Source: Curtobacterium herbarum
GTDB lineage: Bacteria > Actinomycetota > Actinomycetes > Actinomycetales > Microbacteriaceae
Direction: 5' to 3'
Assembly (NCBI RefSeq): GCF_016907335.1
Contig: NZ_JAFBBT010000001.1
Coordinates: 1,488,001 to 1,552,000 of the forward strand
DNA length: 64,000 nucleotides
A program made the translations under genes and the position numbers. The notes under the pieces are model-generated. The model saw only the letters and a program-made list of their open reading frames with translations. It had not been told where the DNA came from and did not search any database. This document shows positions 1 through 8,389 of this stretch, piece by piece (position 1 is the first letter of the stretch; each line of letters begins with the position of its first letter).

Positions 1-1
1 G

Positions 2-313
2 TCTGCGATCCCGCCGGCCGTGCAGTCCCGCCTGATGGACGTCGCCGGTGACGCCCGGACGATCGCGGCAGCGCTGAACCACTCGGCGTTCAACCTCGGC
101 AACTCGCTGGGCGCAGCGCTCGGAGGCGCGGTCATCGCGGCCGGGTTCGGGTTCGTCGCCCCGGGCTGGCTCGGCATCGGCCTGGCGCTGCTCGGTGTCG
201 TCGTCGCGGTGATCAGCTACGCGGTGGAGAACCGCACGAACCGACGCGCAGCGTCGGTCCGGACCGCGGGGGCCAGCACCGGCCCGATCCGCGAGTCCGT
301 GTCCTCGCACTGA
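2..313 (+). CDS. MFS transporter, C-terminal fragment
   Basis: The reading frame is open from the window edge to the stop at 313, so the gene begins upstream and only about 103 residues are visible. The stretch reading PAVQSRLMD, followed by a small-residue helix with GNSLGAALGG and then a second hydrophobic helix, matches the last two transmembrane segments of DHA1-type major facilitator drug/sugar efflux proteins (established family pattern). A short Arg/Ser-rich cytoplasmic tail follows. The substrate cannot be inferred from this fragment. It converges on the response-regulator gene, and the gap between them holds the palindromic element at 395-484. Confidence 0.8.
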   Translation, partial: SAIPPAVQSRLMDVAGDARTIAAALNHSAFNLGNSLGAALGGAVIAAGFGFVAPGWLGIGLALLGVVVAVISYAVENRTNRRAASVRTAGASTGPIRESVSSH

Positions 314-394
314 CACCCGCCTGCCGGACGCGGCCCCGGGCCTCCCGGCCGGCCGACGCGCCCGTCGCACGCTGACAGCACCGTCGGAGCATCC

Positions 395-484
395 CCGAGG
401 TCGCACGACGTGCCGTCGGCGTCACGCCCAGGTCGCAGAACACGCCGCCCAGGTCAGACCTGAGCGGCGTGTTGTGCGACCTCG
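395..484 (-). repeat. single copy of the three-half-site extragenic element (type C)
   Basis: Read on the minus strand the element starts CGAGGTCGCAC and contains a near-perfect palindrome at 430-482: two 26-nt arms with one central base and only two mismatches. A third, direct half-site (GTGCGACCTCGG) ends at 395. First-inverted, second-direct and third-direct sites have the same total length (90 nt) and the same 31-nt step between the second and third sites as the arrays at 20.9 and 29.5 kb, although the arm sequence differs. It lies between the convergent ends of the MFS and response-regulator genes, so it may also terminate transcription in both directions (inference). Confidence 0.7.
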
Positions 485-513
485 AGACGTGCCAGCCAAG
501 CCAGCCCGGCCCC

Positions 514-1185
514 CTACAACCCGTGCGGGGAACCGTCCTGGACGATGATCCCGTCGGTGATCGCCCGCTTCCGCAGCGCCACCTTCGTGCCGACGTCGAA
601 CCCGGCGACGCGGTACTTCTCGCGGATGCGCTTGAGGTAGCTCTTCGCCGTCTCCTCGGAGATGCCGAGCTGGTAGGCGACGCTCTTCACGGGCTCGCCG
701 CCGCCGTACAGCGCCATCACGCGACGCTCCTGCGCGCTGAGCTTCGGCACCCCGCCGACGTCGCCGCTGTTGATGGCCAGGTCGAGTTCGGCGGACACGT
801 ACTGCTCGCCGCGCTGTGCCGCGCGGATCGCCTCGACGATCATGGCCGCGTCCTCGCTCTTGACCAGGTAGCCGAGTGCACCGGCGCCGAGGGCCTCACG
901 GACCACGTTCGGCTCGGAGTAGGTGCTCATCACGACGGTCTTCACCCCGGCGGTCTTCAGCGTCGAGATCTTCAGCGACACCGGGATCGAGTCCTTGAGG
1001 TCCAGGTCGAGCAGGACGACGTCGACGGGGAAGGCGGGGCTGGTGAGCAGCTCCGGCCAGGTGGTGACCGCGGTGACCATCGCGATGTCGTCCGCGGCGT
1101 TGCGGATCCACTCGGTCAGGGCGCTGAGCAGCATCCGGTGGTCGTCGACGAGCGCGAGTCTGATCGGTTCTGCTGGAGTCGCCAT
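514..1185 (-). CDS. NarL/FixJ-type response regulator
   Basis: Predicted cytoplasmic DNA-binding response regulator of 223 residues. The receiver domain (about 1-125) shows the acidic pair DD at 14-15, the phospho-acceptor Asp in VVLLDLD (about residue 60), a switch Ser/Thr in VVMST and the conserved Lys in GYLVKSED. The LuxR-type helix-turn-helix follows (LSAQERRVMAL ... GISEETAKSYLKRI). The ATG at 1185 is preceded by AAAGGA, which supports this start over the longer open frame. It is the last gene of a kinase / membrane protein / regulator cluster, so its partner is probably the kinase at 2639-3796. Targets are unknown. Confidence 0.9.
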   Translation of the reverse strand: MATPAEPIRLALVDDHRMLLSALTEWIRNAADDIAMVTAVTTWPELLTSPAFPVDVVLLDLDLKDSIPVSLKISTLKTAGVKTVVMSTYSEPNVVREALGAGALGYLVKSEDAAMIVEAIRAAQRGEQYVSAELDLAINSGDVGGVPKLSAQERRVMALYGGGEPVKSVAYQLGISEETAKSYLKRIREKYRVAGFDVGTKVALRKRAITDGIIVQDGSPHGL

Positions 1186-1325
1186 GCGCGGTGGTCCTTT
1201 CTGGTGGGTCCCTGACGGGCCTGCTGATCCTAGGAGGATCGTCGGTCCGGTTCGGGGAGGCTGGCCATGGTGTCCGGTAGCGGCACTCGCGTGTCCGTGC
1301 TGCCGCCGGGAGGCTCGTGGTTGCG

Positions 1326-2642
1326 TCACATCTGCGGGTGCCGGTTGACGACGCAGTGCGCCGTGACGTGCAGCACGCCGTCCCGGACGCTGTCGGTGTA
1401 CGGGCCGATGCGCTGCAGGGCGGTCCACGCGGCGGGGCCGAGGCGACGGCGGGGGACGCCGCGCGACTCGATGACCACGGGGACGTCCATGGTGTCGTCG
1501 GTGACGGGGTGGCCGTCGCTGCCGACGGGGCCGAGGGTGACCGAGACGACGGGCACGCCGGGCTGCTGGGTCCGGCCGTCGCCGACCATCTGCCACAGCG
1601 CCTGCAGCAGGCCGTCGCGCTGGGCGGGGGTGAGGTGTCCGGCGAGGGCGCTCGGGTCGGTGACGGCGACGGACCGGCCGAGGTTGTCGGACTCCGTGAT
1701 CGCGTGGTACAGCCAGGTCTCGCGGCGACCCTCGATGAGGTGCAGGCGGAGTTCGGTGGCCAGGGACGCGGCGACCGAGGCGGACGCGTCGGAGAGCGGC
1801 AGCGGGTCGGAGCCGTTCGCGACGGCGTCGAGGAGCTTCTCGGCCGCCAGGTCCAGGCGGGCGAGTTCGTCCGAGGCGAGCATCCCGACGGCGAACTGCG
1901 GGGCGCCGACGTTGCTCTGCACCAGGACACGGTCGAGTTCGCGTTGGACGAGCTGCCGGAAGCGGTGCACGACGAACAGGGCGACGGACGGCGGGACGAG
2001 GGTGACGGCGAGCATCGTCACGATGCCGGGCAGGGTCTCGGTCGTCAGCGGGGTGGAGACCGCGGCGTAGACGACGAACGCCAGGCCGAGGGCGACGATG
2101 GCGGCGACGACCTCCCGCGCGGGCCGGAGGGTCGTGATCGGCAGGAGTGCGAACCCGGCGGCCATCGCCGCGGTCGCGAAGTGGCCGACGTCGTGCTCGG
2201 CCCAGATGCCGATGAAGTCGAGCGTGACGATGCAGGCGAGGACGACGCAGATCAGTCCGAACGCGACGCCGGTCAGGCGTTCGCCGTAGGTGAGGACGGT
2301 TGCCAGGACGCAGCTCGCGGCGACCACGAACAGGGCCCAGGCGGTGGCCGTCATCCACGGGTTCGTGTAGTCGTCCCAGTGCACGAGGAAGAAGACGATG
2401 CCGCCGAGCGCCTCCAGCCCGGTGAGCACGGCGGCACCGAGACCCAGGTGGCCGGCGCCGAGCGAGGCGCCGGGCTGGGCCGCCTGCCGGAGCGAGCGTG
2501 CGCCGGTCGAGGTGGAGGGGAGGCCGCGCGCCTGTCGACGTTCGGTGCCTCGGTAGCGTTCGCGGGCCTCCCGGCGGGTGCGGGGTGCGTTCTGCTCGCC
2601 GGGCAGGCCGCGGCCGAAGGTGTCCTCGGGGACGCCGCTCAT
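1326..2642 (-). CDS. six-TM membrane protein with a cytoplasmic C-terminal half, kinase-gene partner
   Basis: Protein of 438 residues with an Arg-rich N-terminal tail (about 1-50), six predicted transmembrane segments (about 50-225) and a soluble C-terminal half of about 210 residues. I recognise no catalytic motif. The start ATG overlaps the stop of the kinase gene by 4 nt (ATGA), which implies translational coupling. The six-TM topology followed by a helical soluble part mirrors the neighbouring kinase. It may be a diverged, catalytically dead kinase relative or an accessory sensor, but no N or G box is visible. The function is unassigned. The gap of 140 nt to the response regulator is wider than the rest of the operon. 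Confidence 0.75.
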   Translation of the reverse strand: MSGVPEDTFGRGLPGEQNAPRTRREARERYRGTERRQARGLPSTSTGARSLRQAAQPGASLGAGHLGLGAAVLTGLEALGGIVFFLVHWDDYTNPWMTATAWALFVVAASCVLATVLTYGERLTGVAFGLICVVLACIVTLDFIGIWAEHDVGHFATAAMAAGFALLPITTLRPAREVVAAIVALGLAFVVYAAVSTPLTTETLPGIVTMLAVTLVPPSVALFVVHRFRQLVQRELDRVLVQSNVGAPQFAVGMLASDELARLDLAAEKLLDAVANGSDPLPLSDASASVAASLATELRLHLIEGRRETWLYHAITESDNLGRSVAVTDPSALAGHLTPAQRDGLLQALWQMVGDGRTQQPGVPVVSVTLGPVGSDGHPVTDDTMDVPVVIESRGVPRRRLGPAAWTALQRIGPYTDSVRDGVLHVTAHCVVNRHPQM

Positions 2643-3796
2643 CGGGGTGCCTCCAGGACGACGGTGGTGCCGGCGCCGGGGGCCGAGAACAGGCGGGCGT
2701 CGCCGCCGACCTCGCGGAGCCGGTTCACGACGCTCTCCTTGAAGCCGAGCCGTTCGGCGCTGACGGTGTCGAGTTCGAAGCCGACGCCGGAGTCGGTGAC
2801 CATCGCGCGGACCATCGCCTCGTCGTGCACGATCGTCACGTGCGCCTCGGGGACGCCGGCGTGCCGGCGGACGTTCTCCAGGCACTCGCCGAGCGCGAGC
2901 AGGAAGGCGTCGAGCACGTGCTTCGGCAGCAGGACCTGCCCGGTGCCGTGCCAGGCGACCTCCAGGCCCATCCGGCCGAAGCGCTGCTTGACGGACTCGA
3001 GGGTCTGGCCGAGCGGCGACTCCTCGGTCCGGGTCAGCGAGTAGTCGCCGGACTGCTGCGGCTGCGGGGTGGCGCCGAGGCGGAGGTGCCGGAGGAGCCG
3101 GGCGTCCTCGGCGGCCTGCTCGCGCATCGCGTGCTCGGAGACGCCGACGCCGGAGTGTGCCAGCAGGGTGAGGGTGGCGAGCACCGTGTCGTGCAGCAGG
3201 CGGGCGCCCTGGCGGCGCTGCGCCTCGGTCTCGCTGGCCTGGCGTTCGGCGCGGTGCGCGGTGCCGATGCTGTAGATGCGCCGGGCGACGCGGGGGATGC
3301 TCCGACTGATCCAGACGGCGATGACGGCGATCAGGACCCAGCCGAGCAGGACGCCACTGACCGGGGCGGAGAGGACGGCGCCGCTGGCCCAGCTCATCAG
3401 CGCGAGCGAGACGACCCCGGCGCCGGCGGCGAGGCCGAGACCGGCGCGGTGGCCACGCTGCGCCATGAGGAGCGAGGCGAGTCCGCCGCCGGCGAGCGGG
3501 ACGAGCGCGCTGGCGATCACCCCGCGGTCGTCGGGTGCGACGGACGTGGTCAGGATCGCGACGGCGCCGAGGCCGCTGACGACGGTGGCGGCCGTCCACC
3601 AGGTCGAGCCGTTCCAGCCGAACGCCACGAGCGCGCCGACCATCACGGCGATGCAGGCGAACGCGGCGACGAGTGGCAGCGCGGGCACCGCGAGGGACGT
3701 GGCCACGCCCACGACGCTGACGAGCGCGCAGACGATGCCCACGACACGGGTCGTCGACCGGAGGAGTCGGTCACGTTCCTGCGCGAGGAGTTCCAT
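2639..3796 (-). CDS. sensor histidine kinase (HisKA_3/NarX-DesK class)
   Basis: Predicted inner-membrane sensor kinase of 385 residues. Six hydrophobic segments occupy about 18-185. They are followed by a dimerisation/phospho-acceptor helix with LLHDTVLATL, whose His fits the HisKA_3 H-box. The ATPase domain has the N box ECLENVRRHAG, the G1 box DSGVGFE and a terminal GAGTTVVLEAP. The start at ATG 3796 is chosen because the upstream extension (to 3973) is not protein-like and an AGGA lies just before this ATG. It is followed by the overlapping membrane protein gene and then the response regulator. The ligand is unknown; a six-TM sensor without an extracytoplasmic domain suggests membrane stress or lipid sensing, which is inference. 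Confidence 0.87.
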   Translation of the reverse strand: MELLAQERDRLLRSTTRVVGIVCALVSVVGVATSLAVPALPLVAAFACIAVMVGALVAFGWNGSTWWTAATVVSGLGAVAILTTSVAPDDRGVIASALVPLAGGGLASLLMAQRGHRAGLGLAAGAGVVSLALMSWASGAVLSAPVSGVLLGWVLIAVIAVWISRSIPRVARRIYSIGTAHRAERQASETEAQRRQGARLLHDTVLATLTLLAHSGVGVSEHAMREQAAEDARLLRHLRLGATPQPQQSGDYSLTRTEESPLGQTLESVKQRFGRMGLEVAWHGTGQVLLPKHVLDAFLLALGECLENVRRHAGVPEAHVTIVHDEAMVRAMVTDSGVGFELDTVSAERLGFKESVVNRLREVGGDARLFSAPGAGTTVVLEAPR

Positions 3797-3978
3797 CGTT
3801 GGTCCTGGCTGTTCCTGGTTCGGGAGAGCTGGTGGGTTCTTGGGAAACCGAGCACTGGTCGACACCGTGCCCTCTGCATCATTCCACGGGCGACACCCGT
3901 GATGGGGTCTTCGGCACGCGGGGGTCGACGGATCGGTCTGCCGGTGTCCCGTCTTCCGGGGACAACCGTGCACCCCGA

Positions 3979-5178
3979 TCAGTCGAGCAGGCGCCGCAGG
4001 TGCGCCCCGACGGCCTCGTGTTCGATGAGGAAACCGTCGTGCCCGAACTCGCTCGTGATCACCGCGGCCCGGTCGCCGTCCAGCGTGTCGGGGACCCCGG
4101 CGGCGATGCGGTGCTGGTCCTCGACGGGGAACAGCCGGTCGCTGGACACCCCGACGACGAGGGTCCGCGCGGTCACCCGGGCGAGCGCTGCCGCCGCCCC
4201 GCCGCGGCCGGCACCGACGTCGTGCGAGTCCATCGCGTGGGTGAGGGCGACGTACGAGGCCGCGTCGAAGCGCCGGGTGAACTTGTTGCCGTGGAAGTCG
4301 AGGTAGCTCTCCACCGAGAACCGACCGTCGTCACCGAGCGGGGAGACGTCGCTCTGCCACGAGCGGGCGAACCGGCCGTTCAGCTCGTCGGACGCCCGGT
4401 ACGTCATCATCGCCATCCGCCGGGCGAGCGCCAGGCCGCGGTGCGGGCCCTCGCCCGGTTCGGCGTCGTGGTGGTCGCCGCCGGCGTAGCCCGGGTCCAT
4501 CTGGATCGCGGCCCGCTGCAGCGAGTTCGCGGCGATCTGGTCGGCGGTGGTCTGCGCGGTGCTCGCCAGCACCGCGAGTCGGGCGACGCGCTCGGGGCAG
4601 GTGACCGCGGCCTCCAGGGCCTGCATGCCGCCCATCGACCCGCCGACGACGGCGGCGAACCGGTCGATGCCGAGCCGGTCGGCCAGGCGCAGCTGCGTGG
4701 CGACCTGGTCCCGGATCGTGACGAACGGGAACCGCGAGCCCCACTCGTGTCCGTCGGGCGCGGGCGACGACGGTCCGGTGGTGCCCTGGCAGCCGCCCAG
4801 CATGTTCGGGGCGACGACGAACCAGCGGTCGGTGTCGATCGCGCGGCCGGGGCCGACGACGTCACCCCACCACCCGGCGGTGCGGTGGCCCGGTCCGGGC
4901 GGGCCGGCGACGTGCGAGTCGCCGGTCATGGCGTGGAACACCAGGACGGCGTTGTCGGCGGCGGGGGAGAGCGTGCCCCAGGTCTCGTAGGCGACACGGA
5001 CCGAGGGGATGCGCCCACCGCGGACGAACTGCTCGCCGAGGGTCTCGAACCGCCTGGCCCCGGGCGGGTCGCCCGGCCGCCAGGCGCCGGTCACGGGTGG
5101 CTTGCCGAGGGTGCCGAGCTCGGCGCCGGGCACCATGGTGGACGGCACGGAGTCCTCAGGGGTCGTCTGCCAGTCCAT
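3979..5178 (-). CDS. metX: homoserine O-acetyltransferase
   Basis: Alpha/beta-hydrolase acyltransferase making O-acetyl-L-homoserine from homoserine and acetyl-CoA, the first committed step of methionine synthesis. The nucleophile Ser is in VGGSMGGMQ (residue 181), the Asp in VSSDRLFP and the His in GHDGFLIE near the C-terminus. An oxyanion-type HAMTGDSHV and the NMLGGCQGTTGP block are also typical. About 399 residues from ATG 5178, the family's usual length; a GTG at 5214 would add 12 residues. It lies downstream of metY on the same strand, separated by a large palindrome (5260-5331), so the two consecutive enzymes of direct sulfhydrylation are adjacent. Confidence 0.95.
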   Translation of the reverse strand: MDWQTTPEDSVPSTMVPGAELGTLGKPPVTGAWRPGDPPGARRFETLGEQFVRGGRIPSVRVAYETWGTLSPAADNAVLVFHAMTGDSHVAGPPGPGHRTAGWWGDVVGPGRAIDTDRWFVVAPNMLGGCQGTTGPSSPAPDGHEWGSRFPFVTIRDQVATQLRLADRLGIDRFAAVVGGSMGGMQALEAAVTCPERVARLAVLASTAQTTADQIAANSLQRAAIQMDPGYAGGDHHDAEPGEGPHRGLALARRMAMMTYRASDELNGRFARSWQSDVSPLGDDGRFSVESYLDFHGNKFTRRFDAASYVALTHAMDSHDVGAGRGGAAAALARVTARTLVVGVSSDRLFPVEDQHRIAAGVPDTLDGDRAAVITSEFGHDGFLIEHEAVGAHLRRLLD

Positions 5179-5259
5179 CGTGCGTCCATTCTGGCGGGAG
5201 GCTCGCCCCACCACCGCCGTGTTACGTCACGCCCGGCGGCGGCGCGGCGCCGGCGGGGC

Positions 5260-5331
5260 CGCGAAACGCAACCCGGGCGGCTTCCCGCAACGGAGTACCG
5301 CTGCGAGGAGCCGCCCGGGTTGCGTTTCGCG
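5260..5331. repeat. 72-nt long palindrome between metY and metX
   Basis: Two perfectly complementary 23-nt arms (5260-5282 and 5309-5331, starting CGCGAAACGCAACCCGGG) flank a 26-nt centre that is itself mostly self-complementary, so the whole region can form a hairpin of about 35 bp with few mismatches. It lies in the 172-nt gap between metY and metX, both read leftward. Possible roles are partial terminator or attenuator, mRNA stabiliser between the two genes, or a dispersed repeat. It lacks the third half-site seen in the 90-nt element family. Confidence 0.8.
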
Positions 5332-5350
5332 AGGGGGCCGGGGGCAGGGG

Positions 5351-6679
5351 TCAGGCGCGGAGGCCCGCCTGGGCGACGGCGCGGGCCGCGGTGAGCCCGG
5401 CCTCGAGGTCGGCCTTGAGGTCCTCGACGTTCTCGATCCCCACCGACAGGCGCACCAGCCCCGGCGTGACCCCGGTGGTGAGCTGCTGCTCCGGCGTGAG
5501 CTGCGAGTGCGTGGTCGACGCCGGGTGGATGACGAGCGAGCGGACGTCGCCGATGTTCGCCAGGTGCGAGAACAGCTGCAGCTCGTCGACCAGGGCACGG
5601 CCGGCGTCGACCCCGCCCTTGAGCTCGAAGGACAGCACCGCGCCGACACCCCGCGGCGCGTACTTCGTCGCCGCCGGGTACCAGGGACTCGTCGGCAGCC
5701 CCGCGTACGCCACGGTCGCCACGTCCGGGTGCCGGTCGAGCCACTCCGCGATCTCCTGCGCGTTCGACACGTGCCGTTCGATCCGCAGGCTCAGGGTCTC
5801 GATGCCCTGCAGGAGCGCGAACGCGGTGTCCGGCGAGTTCGACGCACCCAGGTCTCGGAGCAGCTGCACGCGGGCCTTCGTGATGTAGGCCAACCCGTCA
5901 CCGACCGCCTGCGCGAACACCACCCCGTGGTACGAGGGGTCGGGCGTGTTGAACTCCGGGAACCGCTCGCCGTGCTCGGACCAGGCGAACGTGCCACCGT
6001 CGACGATGATGCCGCCGATGACCGTGCCGTGCCCGCCGAGGAACTTCGTCGCCGAGTGCACCACGATGTCCGCGCCGTGCTCGAACGGACGGATCAGGTA
6101 CGGCGTCGCGATCGTGTTGTCGACGATCAGCGGCACGCCGGACGCGTGCGCGACACCCGCGACGGTCTCGATGTCCAGGACGTTGATGCGCGGGTTGCCG
6201 ATGGTCTCGGCGAAGAACAGCTTCGTGTTCGGACGGACCGCGCGACGCCACTCCTCCGGGTCGTCCTGGTCCTCGACGAAGGTCGTCTCGATGCCGAGCT
6301 TCGCCAGCGTGTACTTGAACAGGTTGTACGTGCCGCCGTAGATCGACGACGACGACACGATGTGGTCCCCAGCGCCCGCGATGTTGAGCACCGCGTAGGT
6401 CTCCGCCGCCTGGCCGCTCGACACGAGCAACGCCCCGGTGCCGCCCTCGAGCGCCGCGAGACGCTGCTCCACCACGTCGTTCGTCGGGTTCATGATGCGC
6501 GAGTAGATGTTGCCCGGCTGCGCCAACGCGAACAGGTCACGGGCGTGGTCCGAGTTCTCGAACACGTAGGACGTCGTCTTGTAGATCGGCGTCGCCCGGG
6601 CACCCGTCGTCGGATCCGGTCGCGCCCCGGCGTGGATCTGCGTGGTCTCGAACCGCCAGGCGGCTGCGTCGTTGGTCAT
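5351..6679 (-). CDS. metY: O-acetylhomoserine sulfhydrylase (PLP, Cys/Met metabolism family)
   Basis: PLP enzyme of 442 residues that condenses O-acetylhomoserine with sulfide to give homocysteine. The PLP-binding Lys lies in VVHSATKFLGGHG (residue 212), with upstream SSGQAAETYAVLN and NIYSRIMNPT typical of the family. The length (about 430-445) favours O-acetylhomoserine aminocarboxypropyltransferase over cystathionine gamma-synthase (about 380-400). The ATG at 6679 is preceded by AGGAGA at good spacing. The neighbouring metX supplies its substrate. I saw no recognisable SAM riboswitch in the 200 nt upstream. Confidence 0.95.
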   Translation of the reverse strand: MTNDAAAWRFETTQIHAGARPDPTTGARATPIYKTTSYVFENSDHARDLFALAQPGNIYSRIMNPTNDVVEQRLAALEGGTGALLVSSGQAAETYAVLNIAGAGDHIVSSSSIYGGTYNLFKYTLAKLGIETTFVEDQDDPEEWRRAVRPNTKLFFAETIGNPRINVLDIETVAGVAHASGVPLIVDNTIATPYLIRPFEHGADIVVHSATKFLGGHGTVIGGIIVDGGTFAWSEHGERFPEFNTPDPSYHGVVFAQAVGDGLAYITKARVQLLRDLGASNSPDTAFALLQGIETLSLRIERHVSNAQEIAEWLDRHPDVATVAYAGLPTSPWYPAATKYAPRGVGAVLSFELKGGVDAGRALVDELQLFSHLANIGDVRSLVIHPASTTHSQLTPEQQLTTGVTPGLVRLSVGIENVEDLKADLEAGLTAARAVAQAGLRA

Positions 6680-6887
6680 CGGGATCTCCTGTCCGTCACC
6701 GTGCTCGTCGGGTCGGCACGTGCATCGACACGCACGCCGGCCGGGAGGACCGCCGCGCCCGTGCGTCGACCGTCACGGTACGCAGACGGCCGGCCGGGCA
6801 CCAGCGCGCGCGTCGTCGGACGTAATGCGACGCCGGGCCGACCCGTGCCAGGATCGAGCTGCACCGACGCCGACCGAGGGGGACGAC

Positions 6888-7181
6888 ATGCGCGCACAGG
6901 ACGTGGCGGAGAAGCGGTTCCAGCCGACGAAGTACCGGAACGGGTACGACCAGCAGGACGTCGACGACCTGCTCGACCGGGTCCAGGCGACCCTCATCGT
7001 GGCCGACGGGGGCACGATCCCGACGACCGGCCGGCTCGCCACCGCGAAGCCCCTCCGTCCCGAGGACGTGAAGGGCGCCCGCTTCCGTGTGACCCGGTGG
7101 CGCGAAGGCTACGACCAGGACCAGGTCGACGACTTCCTCGACGACGTCGTCGCCGAGCTCCGGCGACGCGGGCGCGGCTAG
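6888..7181 (+). CDS. small protein with two DivIVA-like motifs
   Basis: Protein of 97 residues made of two copies of the DivIVA N-terminal motif: FQPTKYRNGYDQQDVDDLL (about 9-27) and FRVTRWREGYDQDQVDDFL (about 64-82), joined by a linker with TTGRLATAKPLRPEDV. In DivIVA/Wag31 this motif precedes a long coiled coil and mediates membrane/pole targeting; here no long coiled coil follows. It is probably related to DivIVA-domain proteins of actinobacteria and might bind membrane or a DivIVA partner (inference). ATG 6888 has a G-rich Shine-Dalgarno (GAGGGGGA). It stands alone, convergent with the acyltransferase gene after 27 nt. Confidence 0.85.
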   Translation: MRAQDVAEKRFQPTKYRNGYDQQDVDDLLDRVQATLIVADGGTIPTTGRLATAKPLRPEDVKGARFRVTRWREGYDQDQVDDFLDDVVAELRRRGRG

Positions 7182-7208
7182 GACCCGGGCGCGGCCACGA
7201 CTCGGGCG

Positions 7209-8300
7209 CTAGGCCGGATCGCGGCGGAACAGCCAGTCGACCTTCGGCTCCAGCAACCACCGCATCCCGCGTCGGACGAACGGCTGCGCCAGGAACAGGC
7301 TCACCGCACACGCCACCAGCACCATCAGCAGCACGAACGGCCACGCCGAGTGCTCACCTGCCAGGACCCCGGACTCACGGATCGGGTAGAGCAGGAACGT
7401 GTGCAGCAGGTACACGTACATCGTCGCCGCACCGAACTGCGTCAGCCAGACGTTCCGCCGGGGGACCAGCACCAGGAACGACGCCGTCAACAGCGTCGCG
7501 AGCAGCATCAGCCCGAACCGCACAGCACCGGCCCACCAGGCGTCCTCACCCAGGCCCGAGTACGAGTCGTCGTAGAAGAACCAGTGGTGCAGGTCGAACT
7601 CCTTGAACTGCGGGATCCACAGCGCACACGACACCGCCCACCCCGCGAAGACCGCACCCGCGACGACCCGCACCCGCACCACCGTGCGACGGGACGCCTC
7701 GTACCAGCGGTCGAACAGCCCCCACTGCTTCACCTGCCACCCGAGCAGGAAGAACGGCAACAGGCTGATCGCCCGACCCAGGGACAGCGTCGAGTCCACG
7801 TTGTCGAAGTAGCCGACACCGATGCTCAGGACCACCGCCCACACCAGCGGCCACCGCAGCTGCGCCAGGTACGGCAGGATCAGCCGGAAGATCCCCAGCG
7901 CCAACAGGAACCACAGTGTCCACGTCGGCTTCGTCGGGTTGAACTCCTTGCCGCCCTCCACCACCGCCTGCACCACGGTCCAGATCGTCTGCATGATGAT
8001 GTACGGCACCACGATGTCCGTGAACGTCCGCCGCATCCGCTTCGCCGTCGGGGTGTCCGCCGACGAGAAGTACCCGCTGATCACACCGAACGCGGGCATG
8101 TGGAACGCGTAGATGAACGTGTACAGCGCCAGCGCGTGCTCGCTGCCCGTCGTCTGCCGCTGGATCGCGTGCCCGATCACCACCAGCGTCACCGCCAGGA
8201 ACCGGGCCGTGTCCCACATCGGGATCCGTCGCCTGAGCCGACCCGGGTCGAGCGCCCCCGCCGGGGCAGAGGGCGCGGGAGGGGCGGCGTCCGTCGTCAT
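7209..8300 (-). CDS. acyltransferase 3 family membrane protein
   Basis: Integral membrane protein of 363 residues with about ten hydrophobic segments. The N-terminal IPMWDTARFLAVTLVVIGHAI carries the R...H pattern of the acyltransferase 3 / OafA-FucO-acetylase family, and FHMPAFGVISGYFSS is the usual second block. Such proteins O-acylate surface sugars or lipids at the membrane; the actual acceptor is unknown. The ATG at 8300 is chosen because a -10-like TAACGT ends 7 nt upstream, while the longer frame runs into low-complexity sequence. It is divergent from the SDR gene. Confidence 0.85.
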   Translation of the reverse strand: MTTDAAPPAPSAPAGALDPGRLRRRIPMWDTARFLAVTLVVIGHAIQRQTTGSEHALALYTFIYAFHMPAFGVISGYFSSADTPTAKRMRRTFTDIVVPYIIMQTIWTVVQAVVEGGKEFNPTKPTWTLWFLLALGIFRLILPYLAQLRWPLVWAVVLSIGVGYFDNVDSTLSLGRAISLLPFFLLGWQVKQWGLFDRWYEASRRTVVRVRVVAGAVFAGWAVSCALWIPQFKEFDLHHWFFYDDSYSGLGEDAWWAGAVRFGLMLLATLLTASFLVLVPRRNVWLTQFGAATMYVYLLHTFLLYPIRESGVLAGEHSAWPFVLLMVLVACAVSLFLAQPFVRRGMRWLLEPKVDWLFRRDPA

Positions 8301-8307
8301 CCTCCGC

Positions 8308-8313
8308 ACGTTA
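8308..8313 (-). promoter_or_regulatory. -10 box of a probable leaderless promoter (acyltransferase)
   Basis: TAACGT on the minus strand ends 7 nt before the ATG at 8300, so transcription should begin at or next to the start codon. The pattern is shared by many genes of this window. Confidence 0.5.
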
Positions 8314-8389
8314 CCGTCCGACGGCTGCCCCCGTGTCGGTAGCGTGGCCTCCGCGCCCCCCCCGGCGCCACCCACCCGCGAGGAGCACC

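Noticed and set aside
6680..6887. A SAM riboswitch upstream of metY.
   Set aside because: I could not find the conserved core of SAM-I/IV or SAM-II; the gap is only GC-rich sequence with the metY ribosome site.
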